From positions 1,267,501-1,331,500 of the forward strand of contig NC_014365.1 in assembly GCF_000143965.1 (NCBI RefSeq): a stretch of 64,000 bases of DNA, written 5' to 3'. Each line of letters starts with the position of its first letter. Position 1 is the stretch's first letter. The notes under the pieces were generated by a model. It was not told the DNA's origin. It saw nothing but the letters and a program-made list of their open reading frames with translations, and made no database searches. Made by a program: the position numbers and the translations under genes. Positions 46,456 to 54,800 of this stretch are shown here, in pieces. The DNA comes from Desulfarculus baarsii DSM 2075 (GTDB lineage: Bacteria > Desulfobacterota > Desulfarculia > Desulfarculales > Desulfarculaceae).

Positions 46456-47790
46456 CTAGCCCTCCTTCCGCGCGCCGGCGGTCGCGGCGGCCATCTCCGG
46501 CCCTTGCTTGGCGTGTTTGGCCAACAGATAAAACGCCGCCGCGCCCAACAACCCGTAGACCACGATGAAGGCGGCCAGGCTGATGGCCACCTGGGAGGTG
46601 GCGATGGGACTGAAGGCCTCGGAAGTGCGCATGAGGCCCCAGACGATCCATGGCTGGCGACCGACCTCGGTGAGCATCCAGCCGGCTTCGTTGGCCAGAT
46701 AGGGCAGGGGCAACGACCAGAGCATGATCTTCAGATAAGTCGGGTTGTCGACCAGTTGCTTGCGCTTGAGCCAGCCCCACACCGTCAGGGCGATGAACAG
46801 CGCGCCCAGGCCCACCATCAGCCTAAAGCCCAGGAAGGTGGGCAACACCGGCGGTCGATCCTCGGGCGGGATGTCATTGAGGCCCACGACCTTGGCGCCA
46901 AAATCGTTGAAGGCCAAAAGCGACAGCGCCCCAGGGATGGGCAGCCACTCGACGATGTTGCCCTCGCCGCCGAGCCGGGGCACGGTGATCAGATAGATCG
47001 GGGCCGACTCCTGGGTCTGCCAGTGCGACTCCATGGCCGCCAGCTTGGAGGGCTGGACCTGGGCCACTTCCTTGCCGCCCAGGTCGCCGGTGATGGCCGC
47101 GGCCACGCTGAAGATCAGCGCGAAATTCAGGGCCAGGCGAAACGACCGGCTGAAAAATTCGACGTTTTGTCGGCGCAGCAGGTGATAGGCGCAGATGCCC
47201 ATCACGAAAAATCCGGCCAGGATATAGGCCCCGCTGAGCGTGTGCGCGAATTGCAGCACGGCGAATTTCTGCGTGGCCACGGCGATGAAGTCGTCCAACT
47301 CCGCGCGGCCGTTGCGCAGCACGTAGCCCACCGGATGCTGCATGAAGGCGTTGGCCGCGATGATCCAGTAGGCGCTGATGTTGGAGGCGGCGGCCACCAG
47401 CCAGATGGTGGCCACGTGGGCCTTGGGCGAAAGGCGCTCCCAACCGAAAACCCACACCGCGATGAAGGTCGACTCCAGAAAGAAGGCCACAGTGGCCTCC
47501 ACCGCCAACAGCGACCCGAAGATGTCGCCGACGTATTTGGAGTAGCGCGACCAGTTGGTGCCGAACTGAAACTCCAGCGTGATGCCCGTCACCACGCCGA
47601 TGGCGAAGTTGATCAGAAACAGCTTGCCCCAGAACTTGGCCATGCGCTTGTATTGTTCGTCGCCGGTTTTGACGTAAATCGTCTCCATGATGGCGACCAG
47701 GATCGATAGGCCCAACGTCAGCGGGACAAAGAGAAAATGGAAAAACGTGGCCGCGGCGAACTGCAGCCGTGAGAGCATCAACACGTCCAT
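46456..47790 (-). CDS. cydA: Cytochrome bd oxidase subunit I
   Basis: Haem-bearing subunit that oxidises quinol and reduces oxygen to water; in anaerobes it serves oxygen defence. 444 residues, about nine helices. Haem ligand His-18 in FFHFLFVPLTLG, the second His in the QFAHTLSGAYILAGF region or nearby, and GRQPWIVWGLMRTSEAFS are visible, as is ESTFIAVWVFGWERL. The Q-loop between helices 6 and 7 is short, as in the CIO-like/short-loop class. The start at 47790 is preceded by GGCGGTGCG rather than a strong Shine-Dalgarno; the frame is open upstream but lacks homology. A strong promoter is at 47926-47954. Confidence 0.97.
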   Translation of the reverse strand: MDVLMLSRLQFAAATFFHFLFVPLTLGLSILVAIMETIYVKTGDEQYKRMAKFWGKLFLINFAIGVVTGITLEFQFGTNWSRYSKYVGDIFGSLLAVEATVAFFLESTFIAVWVFGWERLSPKAHVATIWLVAAASNISAYWIIAANAFMQHPVGYVLRNGRAELDDFIAVATQKFAVLQFAHTLSGAYILAGFFVMGICAYHLLRRQNVEFFSRSFRLALNFALIFSVAAAITGDLGGKEVAQVQPSKLAAMESHWQTQESAPIYLITVPRLGGEGNIVEWLPIPGALSLLAFNDFGAKVVGLNDIPPEDRPPVLPTFLGFRLMVGLGALFIALTVWGWLKRKQLVDNPTYLKIMLWSLPLPYLANEAGWMLTEVGRQPWIVWGLMRTSEAFSPIATSQVAISLAAFIVVYGLLGAAAFYLLAKHAKQGPEMAAATAGARKEG

Positions 47791-47925
47791 ACGCACCGCC
47801 TTTTCCTCGATAATGCCCAATGGAGCCGGCCATCGCCGCGCCAGGCGATAGCCTATCGGACCATGGTTAATTGTACGCCTTTGGCTCGGCCGTCTGGCAA
47901 GCCAAAATTGGCGAAAGCAGTATTC

Positions 47926-47954
47926 ATTATCTTTATTGAATAGCTTCGCGTCAA
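47926..47954 (-). promoter_or_regulatory. Promoter of cydAB
   Basis: Minus strand -35 TTGACG (47949-47954), 17-bp spacer, -10 GATAAT (47926-47931); leader about 130 nt. A GCCAA-N2-TTGGC dyad (47901-47912) lies just after the predicted start and could be a redox or other operator. The 316-bp gap 47791-48106 contains this and the divergent promoter; no gene. Confidence 0.7.
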
Positions 47955-48014
47955 GCCCAAAAGCGCCGGCGCGGCCCAAGGCGGTCGGCATGCCCCGGCG
48001 CATCGCATATGGGC

Positions 48015-48043
48015 TTGTGCATCGACGAAGAGGGCGTTAGGCT
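48015..48043 (+). promoter_or_regulatory. Predicted promoter of the acyl-CoA dehydrogenase gene
   Basis: -35 TTGTGC (48015-48020), 17-bp spacer, -10 TAGGCT (48038-48043), about 63 bp before the ATG. Confidence 0.45.
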
Positions 48044-48106
48044 ATTCTGTTATGAACTGTTATCGTTTGCCAAGCGGCCCGCCGGCCTCGCAACAAAGGT
48101 GGTGAT

Positions 48107-49927
48107 ATGGGCGTCAATCATTTCAACCGCGACCCCCGCGACACACAGTTTCTCCTCCACGAGCATCTGGGGGTGGCCAAGCTTTTGGCCTACGAGCCCT
48201 TTGCCGATTTTTCGGTGGAGCACATCGACCAGGTGATGGCCCAGGCTCATCAGGTGGCCAACCAGTGCCTGGGCCCGGCCATGCAGGATGGCGATCGGGA
48301 AGGCTGCCAGTTTCAGGCTGGCGAGGTCAAGGTTCCGTCGGCTTTTCACGATTGCTGGCGGGCCCTGCGCCAGGGCGGCTGGCTGGCCATGGCCAACGAT
48401 CGTCGCTGGGGCGGCCTGGGCCTGCCGGCGGTGGTCTCGGGCCTGGCCAACGAATATTTCTTTGGCGCCAACATGGCCCTGAACATGTACCCCCTGCTGA
48501 CTTCGGGCAACGCCAGGCTGATCGAGGCCTTTGGAACCGAGGCCGACCGCGAGCTGTTCGTGCCCCGCATGTATTCCGGCCAATGGGCCGGCACCATGTG
48601 CCTGACCGAGCCCCTGGCCGGCTCGGACGTGGGCTGGCTGGAGACCAGCGCCACGCCCGACCCCGACTCGCCCGATAAGCGCGTCTACAAGATCAAGGGC
48701 CGCAAGCGTTTCATCTCGGCCGGCAATCACGACCTGACCGAAAACATCATCCACCTGCTGCTGGCCCGCATCGAGGGCGCGCCCCACGGCACCAAGGGCA
48801 TCAGCCTGTTCATCGTGCCCAAGATCTGGGTCGAGCCCGACGGCGCTCTGGGCCGGCCCAACGACGTGGTCTGCACCGGCATCGAGCACAAGATGGGCAT
48901 TCACGGCTCGGCCACCTGCGCGCTGCATTTCGGCGGGTCCGACCAATGCCGGGGCATCTTGCTGGGCGAGCCGCACACGGGCATGGCCAAGATGTTCCAG
49001 ATGATGAACGAGGCCAGGGTAGGCACGGGCCTGATGGGCCTGGCCTTGTCGGCCTCGGCCTACGACGCCGCCCGGACCTGGGCCAAGCGCCGCGTGCAAG
49101 GCCCGCCTTTCACCGATCGCCGGGGCCAGCGGGTCAAGATAATCAACCACGAAGACGTGCGCCGCATGCTTTTGAACATGAAGGCCGGCACCGAAGCCAT
49201 GCGGGCGCTGATCGCCAAGACTTATTATCTGATGGACGTGGCCCGCTTCGAGCCCGACGCGGCCGCGCGGCAAAAGGCCGCCGGCTTGGTCGAGCTTTAC
49301 ACGCCTCTGGTCAAGGCCTATTGCACCGACTTCGGCTTTTCGCTCACCCGCGAGGCCTTGCAGGTCTTTGGCGGGGCGGGCTATTGCAACGGCTTCCCGG
49401 CCGAGCAGTACGTGCGCGATTGCAAGATTCTGTCCATCTGGGAGGGCACCAACTATATCCAGAGCCTGGACCTGGTCGGCCGCAAGCTGGGTCTGGAGGG
49501 CGGGGCGGTGTTTCAGGGGGCGCTGGCCGACATCCAGACATTCTGCGCCGACAACGCCGGCGACGCCGACTTTGGCAAATGCTTTTCGCTGCTGAGCCGG
49601 GCCGTGGGCGTGGTGGGCTTCATGGCCGGCGGCTTCCTGAACTATCTGGGCGACGGTCGCATCGGCTTCATACCGCTTAACGCCACGGCCTTTTTGGAGT
49701 GCCTGGCCGAGGTGGTCATGGCCTCGCTCTCGCTGGAGCAGGCGCTCGTGGCCCGGCGCAAGCTGGCCACCGTCGATCCGGCCTCGGCCGACGGCCTGTT
49801 TTATCGGGGCAAGATGCACGGGGCCAGGTTCTTCTGCCAGCGGGTCTTGCCGGCGGTGTTCGCCCGCCAGATCGCCTTCGAGCAAGAGGACGCCTCGGCC
49901 CTGGAGATCCCCGAGGCCTGCTTCTGA
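48107..49927 (+). CDS. Acyl-CoA dehydrogenase, ~600-residue (DmdC/FadE-like) subtype
   Basis: FAD enzyme that introduces a double bond into an acyl-CoA. 606 residues, longer than the usual 380 because of N- and C-terminal extensions. MCLTEPLAGSDVGWLETSA is the FAD/substrate signature (about 165-183), followed by KRFISAGNHDLTENI, EHKMGIHGSATC and the C-terminal QVFGGAGYCNGFPAEQYVRD and ILSIWEGTNYIQSLDL blocks. The extended form is typical of DmdC (methylthiopropanoyl-CoA) and of AidB-like or aromatic-degradation members; the sequence alone does not pick one. AAAGGTGGT precedes the ATG. Single gene with own terminator; no CoA ligase or ETF gene nearby. Confidence 0.9.
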   Translation: MGVNHFNRDPRDTQFLLHEHLGVAKLLAYEPFADFSVEHIDQVMAQAHQVANQCLGPAMQDGDREGCQFQAGEVKVPSAFHDCWRALRQGGWLAMANDRRWGGLGLPAVVSGLANEYFFGANMALNMYPLLTSGNARLIEAFGTEADRELFVPRMYSGQWAGTMCLTEPLAGSDVGWLETSATPDPDSPDKRVYKIKGRKRFISAGNHDLTENIIHLLLARIEGAPHGTKGISLFIVPKIWVEPDGALGRPNDVVCTGIEHKMGIHGSATCALHFGGSDQCRGILLGEPHTGMAKMFQMMNEARVGTGLMGLALSASAYDAARTWAKRRVQGPPFTDRRGQRVKIINHEDVRRMLLNMKAGTEAMRALIAKTYYLMDVARFEPDAAARQKAAGLVELYTPLVKAYCTDFGFSLTREALQVFGGAGYCNGFPAEQYVRDCKILSIWEGTNYIQSLDLVGRKLGLEGGAVFQGALADIQTFCADNAGDADFGKCFSLLSRAVGVVGFMAGGFLNYLGDGRIGFIPLNATAFLECLAEVVMASLSLEQALVARRKLATVDPASADGLFYRGKMHGARFFCQRVLPAVFARQIAFEQEDASALEIPEACF

Positions 49928-49943
49928 GCCCCGCGGAAATCAG

Positions 49944-49980
49944 CGCCCCCCACGCCGCGCGGGCGGCGTGGGGGCGTTTT
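49944..49980 (+). terminator. Terminator of the acyl-CoA dehydrogenase gene
   Basis: Long stem CGCCCCCCACGCCGC / GCGGCGTGGGGGCG with a 4-nt loop and TTTT. It also lies between two convergent genes. Confidence 0.88.
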
Positions 49981-49998
49981 CGCGCCGTGGTGGGGGCG

Positions 49999-50640
49999 CT
50001 ACTTGGCCACCTTGTAGCCGGCCTTGGCCAGCCTGGCCGCCACCGGGGCCGGGTCTGGCGCCTGGGCCCGCAGATAGACGCGGTGGCCCACGCCCCGGCG
50101 TTGGCGCAGGCTGAAGACCGCCTCCACCGGCACGCCGATCTCCTCGACCAGGGCGGCGATCTTGCTCACCTCGCCCAGGCTGTTTTCCAGATCGACATTT
50201 TCGATGACCACGATGCTGTTGCCCTGGTGCGCGCCAAAGATGTGCAGCATCGCCCGAAATATTTCCGTCTCGGTGACGATGCCCACCAACTTGCCGTCCT
50301 CCACCACCGGAAAGGCCCCGATGCCCCGCACGTGACCGTCGCGCACCACGTCCATCACCGAATCCTCGGGCGAGACGGTCTCGGGGTTTTTGACCATGAT
50401 GTGGCCGACCTTGAGCTTGGCCATCAGGGCGTTCATCTCATGGCGGCTGAGGGCCTCGGCCGCCGAGGGCGAGGCGGCGATGATGTTGCGCAGGGTGATC
50501 AGGCCCTTGAGGCGGCCCTCGCCGTCGACCACCGGCAGGCGGCGCACGCGGTTTTCGGCCATGATCTTGTGGGCGGCGGTGACCTGGGTGTCCTCGCTGA
50601 CGGTGATGGGGTTGGGGCTCATCCAGTGCTTGATCTTCAT
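49999..50640 (-). CDS. CBS-pair protein with C-terminal ACT domain (AcuB-like)
   Basis: 213 residues. Two CBS motifs: MKIKHWMSPNPITVSEDTQV through RRLPVVDGEGRLKGLITLR (about 1-55) and VGHIMVKNPETVSPEDSVMD through IGAFPVVEDGKLVGIVTETE (about 77-130). The last 75 residues (IVVIENVDLENSLGEVSKIA onward) form an ACT domain. This CBS-CBS-ACT layout is that of AcuB-like proteins; CBS pairs bind adenine nucleotides and ACT domains often amino acids. The target is unknown. GGGAG lies 6 nt before the ATG and a TATAAT-type promoter is upstream. Single gene, convergent with the acyl-CoA dehydrogenase. Confidence 0.88.
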   Translation of the reverse strand: MKIKHWMSPNPITVSEDTQVTAAHKIMAENRVRRLPVVDGEGRLKGLITLRNIIAASPSAAEALSRHEMNALMAKLKVGHIMVKNPETVSPEDSVMDVVRDGHVRGIGAFPVVEDGKLVGIVTETEIFRAMLHIFGAHQGNSIVVIENVDLENSLGEVSKIAALVEEIGVPVEAVFSLRQRRGVGHRVYLRAQAPDPAPVAARLAKAGYKVAK

Positions 50641-50688
50641 CGAGCGCTCCCGTGGCGGGGGTTGGCGTTTGGCCTGATCGTTAACGTC

Positions 50689-50717
50689 ATTATAGACCAT
50701 GGCCAAGCTCGAGATAA
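50689..50717 (-). promoter_or_regulatory. Predicted promoter of the CBS-ACT gene
   Basis: Perfect -10 TATAAT on the minus strand (50689-50694); with a 17-bp spacer the -35 is a weak TTATCT (50712-50717). The divergent FkbM gene has a TATAAA at 50780-50785 with no good -35. Confidence 0.45.
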
Positions 50718-50831
50718 AGCCCGTCATCCCGGCGGCGGCGGCGCTGAAAAGCCCGCTTTTGTTTGGTCCGCCACAATGCTATAAAACGTCAGGCTCCCGG
50801 ACAGGCGGCCCGCCAGCGGAGGACGTCGGGC

Positions 50832-51743
50832 ATGACGCGCAAGATTTTCAAGTTGCTGTACAAGCTTGGGCTGCTGCGGCGTTTCGAGCAGATCGACGCC
50901 ATACATTATTTGAAGCGCCTGGCCCGCGGCAAGCACCCGGCCGACGGCGGCTATTTTTCGGAGAGGGACGCCCTACAGTTCACGCCCGGGCCGGCCCTGA
51001 AGCGGACCAGCTTTCGCGGTGCCTCGGTCTTTTTTCGCTGCGAGATGACCTACCCCCTGGAATGGAAAATCCTGCAAAGCGGCTATTTCGACCGCGACGT
51101 GCTGGAGTTGGTGGCCGACCTGGCCCGCCCCGGCCTGGCCATCGCCGACGTGGGCGGCAACGTCGGCGGCCTGGCCATCCCCTGGGCCCTGGCCCTGCCG
51201 GAGGTGGAGGTCCACTCTTTCGAGCCCAATCCCCTGGCCTTGGCGCGCTTGCGCCACAACCTGGCCCTCAACCCCGAGGCCAAGGTCCACGTGGTGGAAA
51301 AGGCCGTGGGCGAGCGCCCCGGAACGCTGGAGTTTCACGCCTTTGACGGCCAATATCTGGGCGATTCGTCGTTCGTCCAGCCGCCCAAGATCGATCATCC
51401 CGGCCGGGTCATGGCCGTGGAGGTGATCACCCTCGACGACTACTTCGAAGGCCGGCGGATTGAGCCCGGCGTGATCAAGCTCGACATCCAGGGCTACGAG
51501 GCCCAGGCCCTGGCCGGGGCCGCTCGCCTGCTTTCCCGGGCCCGGCCCTATGTTGTCTTCGAGCACGAGGACCAGAACTTCCCCCAGGCCAGTCAGGCCG
51601 CGCGGGCCAAGCAAGTCCTGGCCGATATTTTCGCCGAGCACCACTACGATGTTTATTACATCACCCGCTTCAGCCGCGACCTGTTGTTGCCGGTCGATTG
51701 GCAAAGGCCTCTGGCCGGCAACCTGCTGGCCCTGCCTCTTTGA
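50832..51743 (+). CDS. FkbM-family methyltransferase
   Basis: 303 residues. SAM motif I IADVGGNVGGLAIPWAL followed by VHSFEPNPLALARLRHNLAL is typical of FkbM methyltransferases, as are VKLDIQGYEAQALAGA and VVFEHEDQNF toward the C-terminus. The N-terminal 85 residues are a helical cap. FkbM enzymes O-methylate sugars or secondary metabolites; no polysaccharide or polyketide genes are adjacent, so the acceptor is unknown. The ATG at 50832 (GAGGAC upstream) is preferred over an open in-frame extension. Confidence 0.9.
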   Translation: MTRKIFKLLYKLGLLRRFEQIDAIHYLKRLARGKHPADGGYFSERDALQFTPGPALKRTSFRGASVFFRCEMTYPLEWKILQSGYFDRDVLELVADLARPGLAIADVGGNVGGLAIPWALALPEVEVHSFEPNPLALARLRHNLALNPEAKVHVVEKAVGERPGTLEFHAFDGQYLGDSSFVQPPKIDHPGRVMAVEVITLDDYFEGRRIEPGVIKLDIQGYEAQALAGAARLLSRARPYVVFEHEDQNFPQASQAARAKQVLADIFAEHHYDVYYITRFSRDLLLPVDWQRPLAGNLLALPL

Positions 51744-51771
51744 CGCTTGGCCCATCGGCGGCAAGCGGTTG

Positions 51772-51800
51772 TTGACGGGCCACGCCCGCCGTCCTAGACT
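51772..51800 (+). promoter_or_regulatory. Promoter of the alpha-2-macroglobulin/pbpC operon
   Basis: -35 TTGACG (51772-51777), 17-bp spacer, -10 TAGACT (51795-51800), about 43 bp before the ATG. Confidence 0.65.
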
Positions 51801-51842
51801 GACAGCAAAGACCTGCGGACGGAAACTCTCTGGAGCGCACAT

Positions 51843-54800
51843 ATGAAAAATCGTGGGATGTGGGCCAAGGCGCGCCGCGGCTCGTGGGCCGGCATGTTGC
51901 TGTTGGCCGGGCTCTGCCTGTTGGCCGGGCCGACCTGGGCCAAAATCGAAGGGCCGGCCGCCCTCAAGGTGCTGAGCCTGCTGCCAGCCGGCCAGACCGA
52001 ACGTCTGAGCCAGATCGTCGTCGTCTTCGACCAACCCATGGTCGCCCTGGGCGCGGCCAAGCAGGACGAGGCCAGCGCGCCGCTACGCCTGGAGCCCATG
52101 CCGCCGGGGGCCTTCCGCTGGCTCGACCCCCAGACCCTGGCCTATATCCTCGACAAGCCCATCGCTGGGGCCACGCGCATCAAACTCACCGTGCCGGCCG
52201 GCGCCAAAGCGCTTTCCGGGGCGGTGCTGGCCCAGGCCGTGGAGGCTTTCGCCGCCACCCCGCCGTTGACCGTGACCGAATTTGGCCCCCAGGCCGGCGA
52301 GGAACTAGGCCCCAAGCCCCAGATCAGGCTGACCATCAACCAGCCCGCCCGGTTGGAGTCGCTACGCGCGAAGCTTTCGCTGTCGGTCAATGGCCGGCCG
52401 GTGGCGGCCACGGTGGATTACGAGCCGCCGCCCCAGTGGCAAGACGGCTCCCAGGGCCTGGCCGCCTCTTATATTGTCAGCCCCGTGGAGAGTCTGCCCA
52501 TCGACGCCAAGGTCAACCTCCTGGTGGCCCCTGGCGTCATGCCGGCCGACGGCGATATGCCCTCCAGCGAGGCCTTCAGCGCCGATTACACGAGCTTTGG
52601 CGCCACGCGCCTGAATAAATGGGAGATGTCGCGGGCGGTGCTGGGCGGGCTGGATCCGGCCGCCTCGTTGACTCTGGAGTTCAACAACCCCGTCAAGATG
52701 GCCGACCTGCTGGCCAAGCTGCGCATCGAGCCGGCCCTGGAGCTGCCCACGGCCGAGCCCGAGGAGAGCGGATCGTGCTGGATCAGCCTCGATCTGCCCT
52801 TCCAGCCGGGCCAAAAATATCGCCTGACCATCGAGCCCGGCCTGACCGACGACTACGGCGCGAAAAGCCTCAAGGCCCAGAGCATCGAACTGGCCATCGG
52901 CCAGCGCAACCCGATCATGGCCCTGGGGCCAGAGATGGGCGTCATCGAGCCGCCGGGCGTGGCCCCGCTGCGCGTGCGCAACCTGGCGGCGGTGGATCTG
53001 GGCCTGCGCTTTTTCGGGCCCGAGCAGGCCGTGCCGGCCCTGGCCGCCGAACAGGAACGGCCCTGGGACGCCAAACCCAAGCCCCTGCGGGCCGGCCAGG
53101 AGGGCGTGGTCCTCAAGCGGCTCAAGATCAAGGCCCCGGCCAACCAGAGCATCTTGCGGCCGTTGGACCTGGCCGCGCTGTTGGGCCGCTCGCCCCGGGG
53201 CGGCCTGGTGCTGATGGACGCCAGGGCCACCTGGCCCGATGAAGAAGGCAAGCCCGTCGAGCGGGTGCAGCGCAGCCTGGTGCAGGTCAGCGACCTGGGT
53301 CTTTCGCTCAAGTTGGGGGCCGATGGCGGCTTGGCCTGGCTGACCAGCCTGTCGGGCGGCGGGCCCCTGGAAGGCGTGGCGCTGGAGTTGCGCGACCGCA
53401 AAAACCGCGTGCTGTGGAAAGGCCTTTCCGACGCCCAAGGCCTGGCCCAACTGCCGGCCCTGGCCCAACTCGACCCCGCGCCGGACAAAGAGCGCTCCTG
53501 GCGCGATCCGGTGGTCTACCTGCTGGCCAGACGCGGCGAGGATTTCGCCGTGCTGCCCGGCGACTGGGGCGCGGACCTGGTCTACGAGCTGCCCTATCAG
53601 GTCAACTATGTCGGCCCCCAAGGTTCGCCGCCGCTGGCCGCCCACGCCCTGGTCCAACTGCCCTTGTATCAACCCGGCCAGCAGGTGCGTTTCGTGGTCT
53701 ACGCGCGCCGCCACGCGGCCCAGGGCCTGGTCGCCGCCCATCCGCTGACGGCGCGGGTGCTGGTCAAGGATCCTTATGGCCGGATTGTTTTCGAGCAAAA
53801 GGCCGACGCCAACCCCTACGGCGCGCTGGCCTGCGAATTGAAGCTGGGCCAGGACGCCCGCCTGGGCGCGCATGCCATCTCGCTGATGGTCGGCAAGGAT
53901 GAAATCAGCGCCGGCGGCTTCCAGGTGGCCTCGTTCCGGCCGCCCGACTTCAAGGTCGAGCTGAACGCGCCGGCCGCTCACGTCGGCGCGGGGCCCCTGG
54001 GCCAGGCCCGGGTTGATGCGCAATATCTCTTTGGCGCGCCCGTGGCCGGCGGCAAGGCCCAGCTCAAGGCCGGCCAGGAGCCCACGACCTTCGCGCCCGC
54101 GCGCCTGGCCGACTACGCCGTGGGCGATCTGCCCCTGCCGGGCCAAGAGCCCAACCAGAACAAAGACCTGGGCCAGCAAGACGCCGCCCTCGACGCCAGC
54201 GGCCAGGCCAAGTTCGGCCTGCCTGCCGCCGAGCCGCTGCCGGGGCTGCCGGTCAACGTGCGCCTGGAGGCGGCGGCCAGCGACGTGGCCGGCGTCACTC
54301 ACGTGGCCGTCTCCAACGTGGTGGCCCATCCGGCCCAGTTTTATCTGGGCGTCAAGACGCCGCTTTTGGCCAGCGCCGGCGCGGCGGCCAAAATCGAGCT
54401 GCTGGCCGCCGGCGTGGATAACCAGGCTCTGGCCGCCTCCGCCGTCAGCGTCAAGGCCTATCGCCAGTGGTGGGAGACCGTGCGCGAGCGCGGCCCCGGC
54501 GGTTATTATCGCTATCTGGGCCAGGCCCGGCGACAGGAGGTCTTCAGCCAGACCCTGGACCTGGCCGCCGAGGGCGGCGGCTTTGACTTCACCCCGCCCC
54601 AGGCCGGAACCTACGTCATCGTGGCCGAGGCCAAGGACGCCGCCGGCCGCCTGAGCCGTAGCGCGTCGTATCTGTGGGCCAGCGGCCCCGGCCAGGCCGG
54701 CTGGGAGCGCTTTGACGGCCACCGCCTGGAGCTGGTCGCGCAAAACGACGACCTGGCCCCCGGCCAGTCGGCCAAGATCCTGATCAAAAACCCCTTCGCC

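Noticed and set aside
47901-47912. GCCAA-N2-TTGGC as a Rex or FNR site for cydAB
   Set aside because: It matches neither consensus; kept only as a note in the promoter entry.
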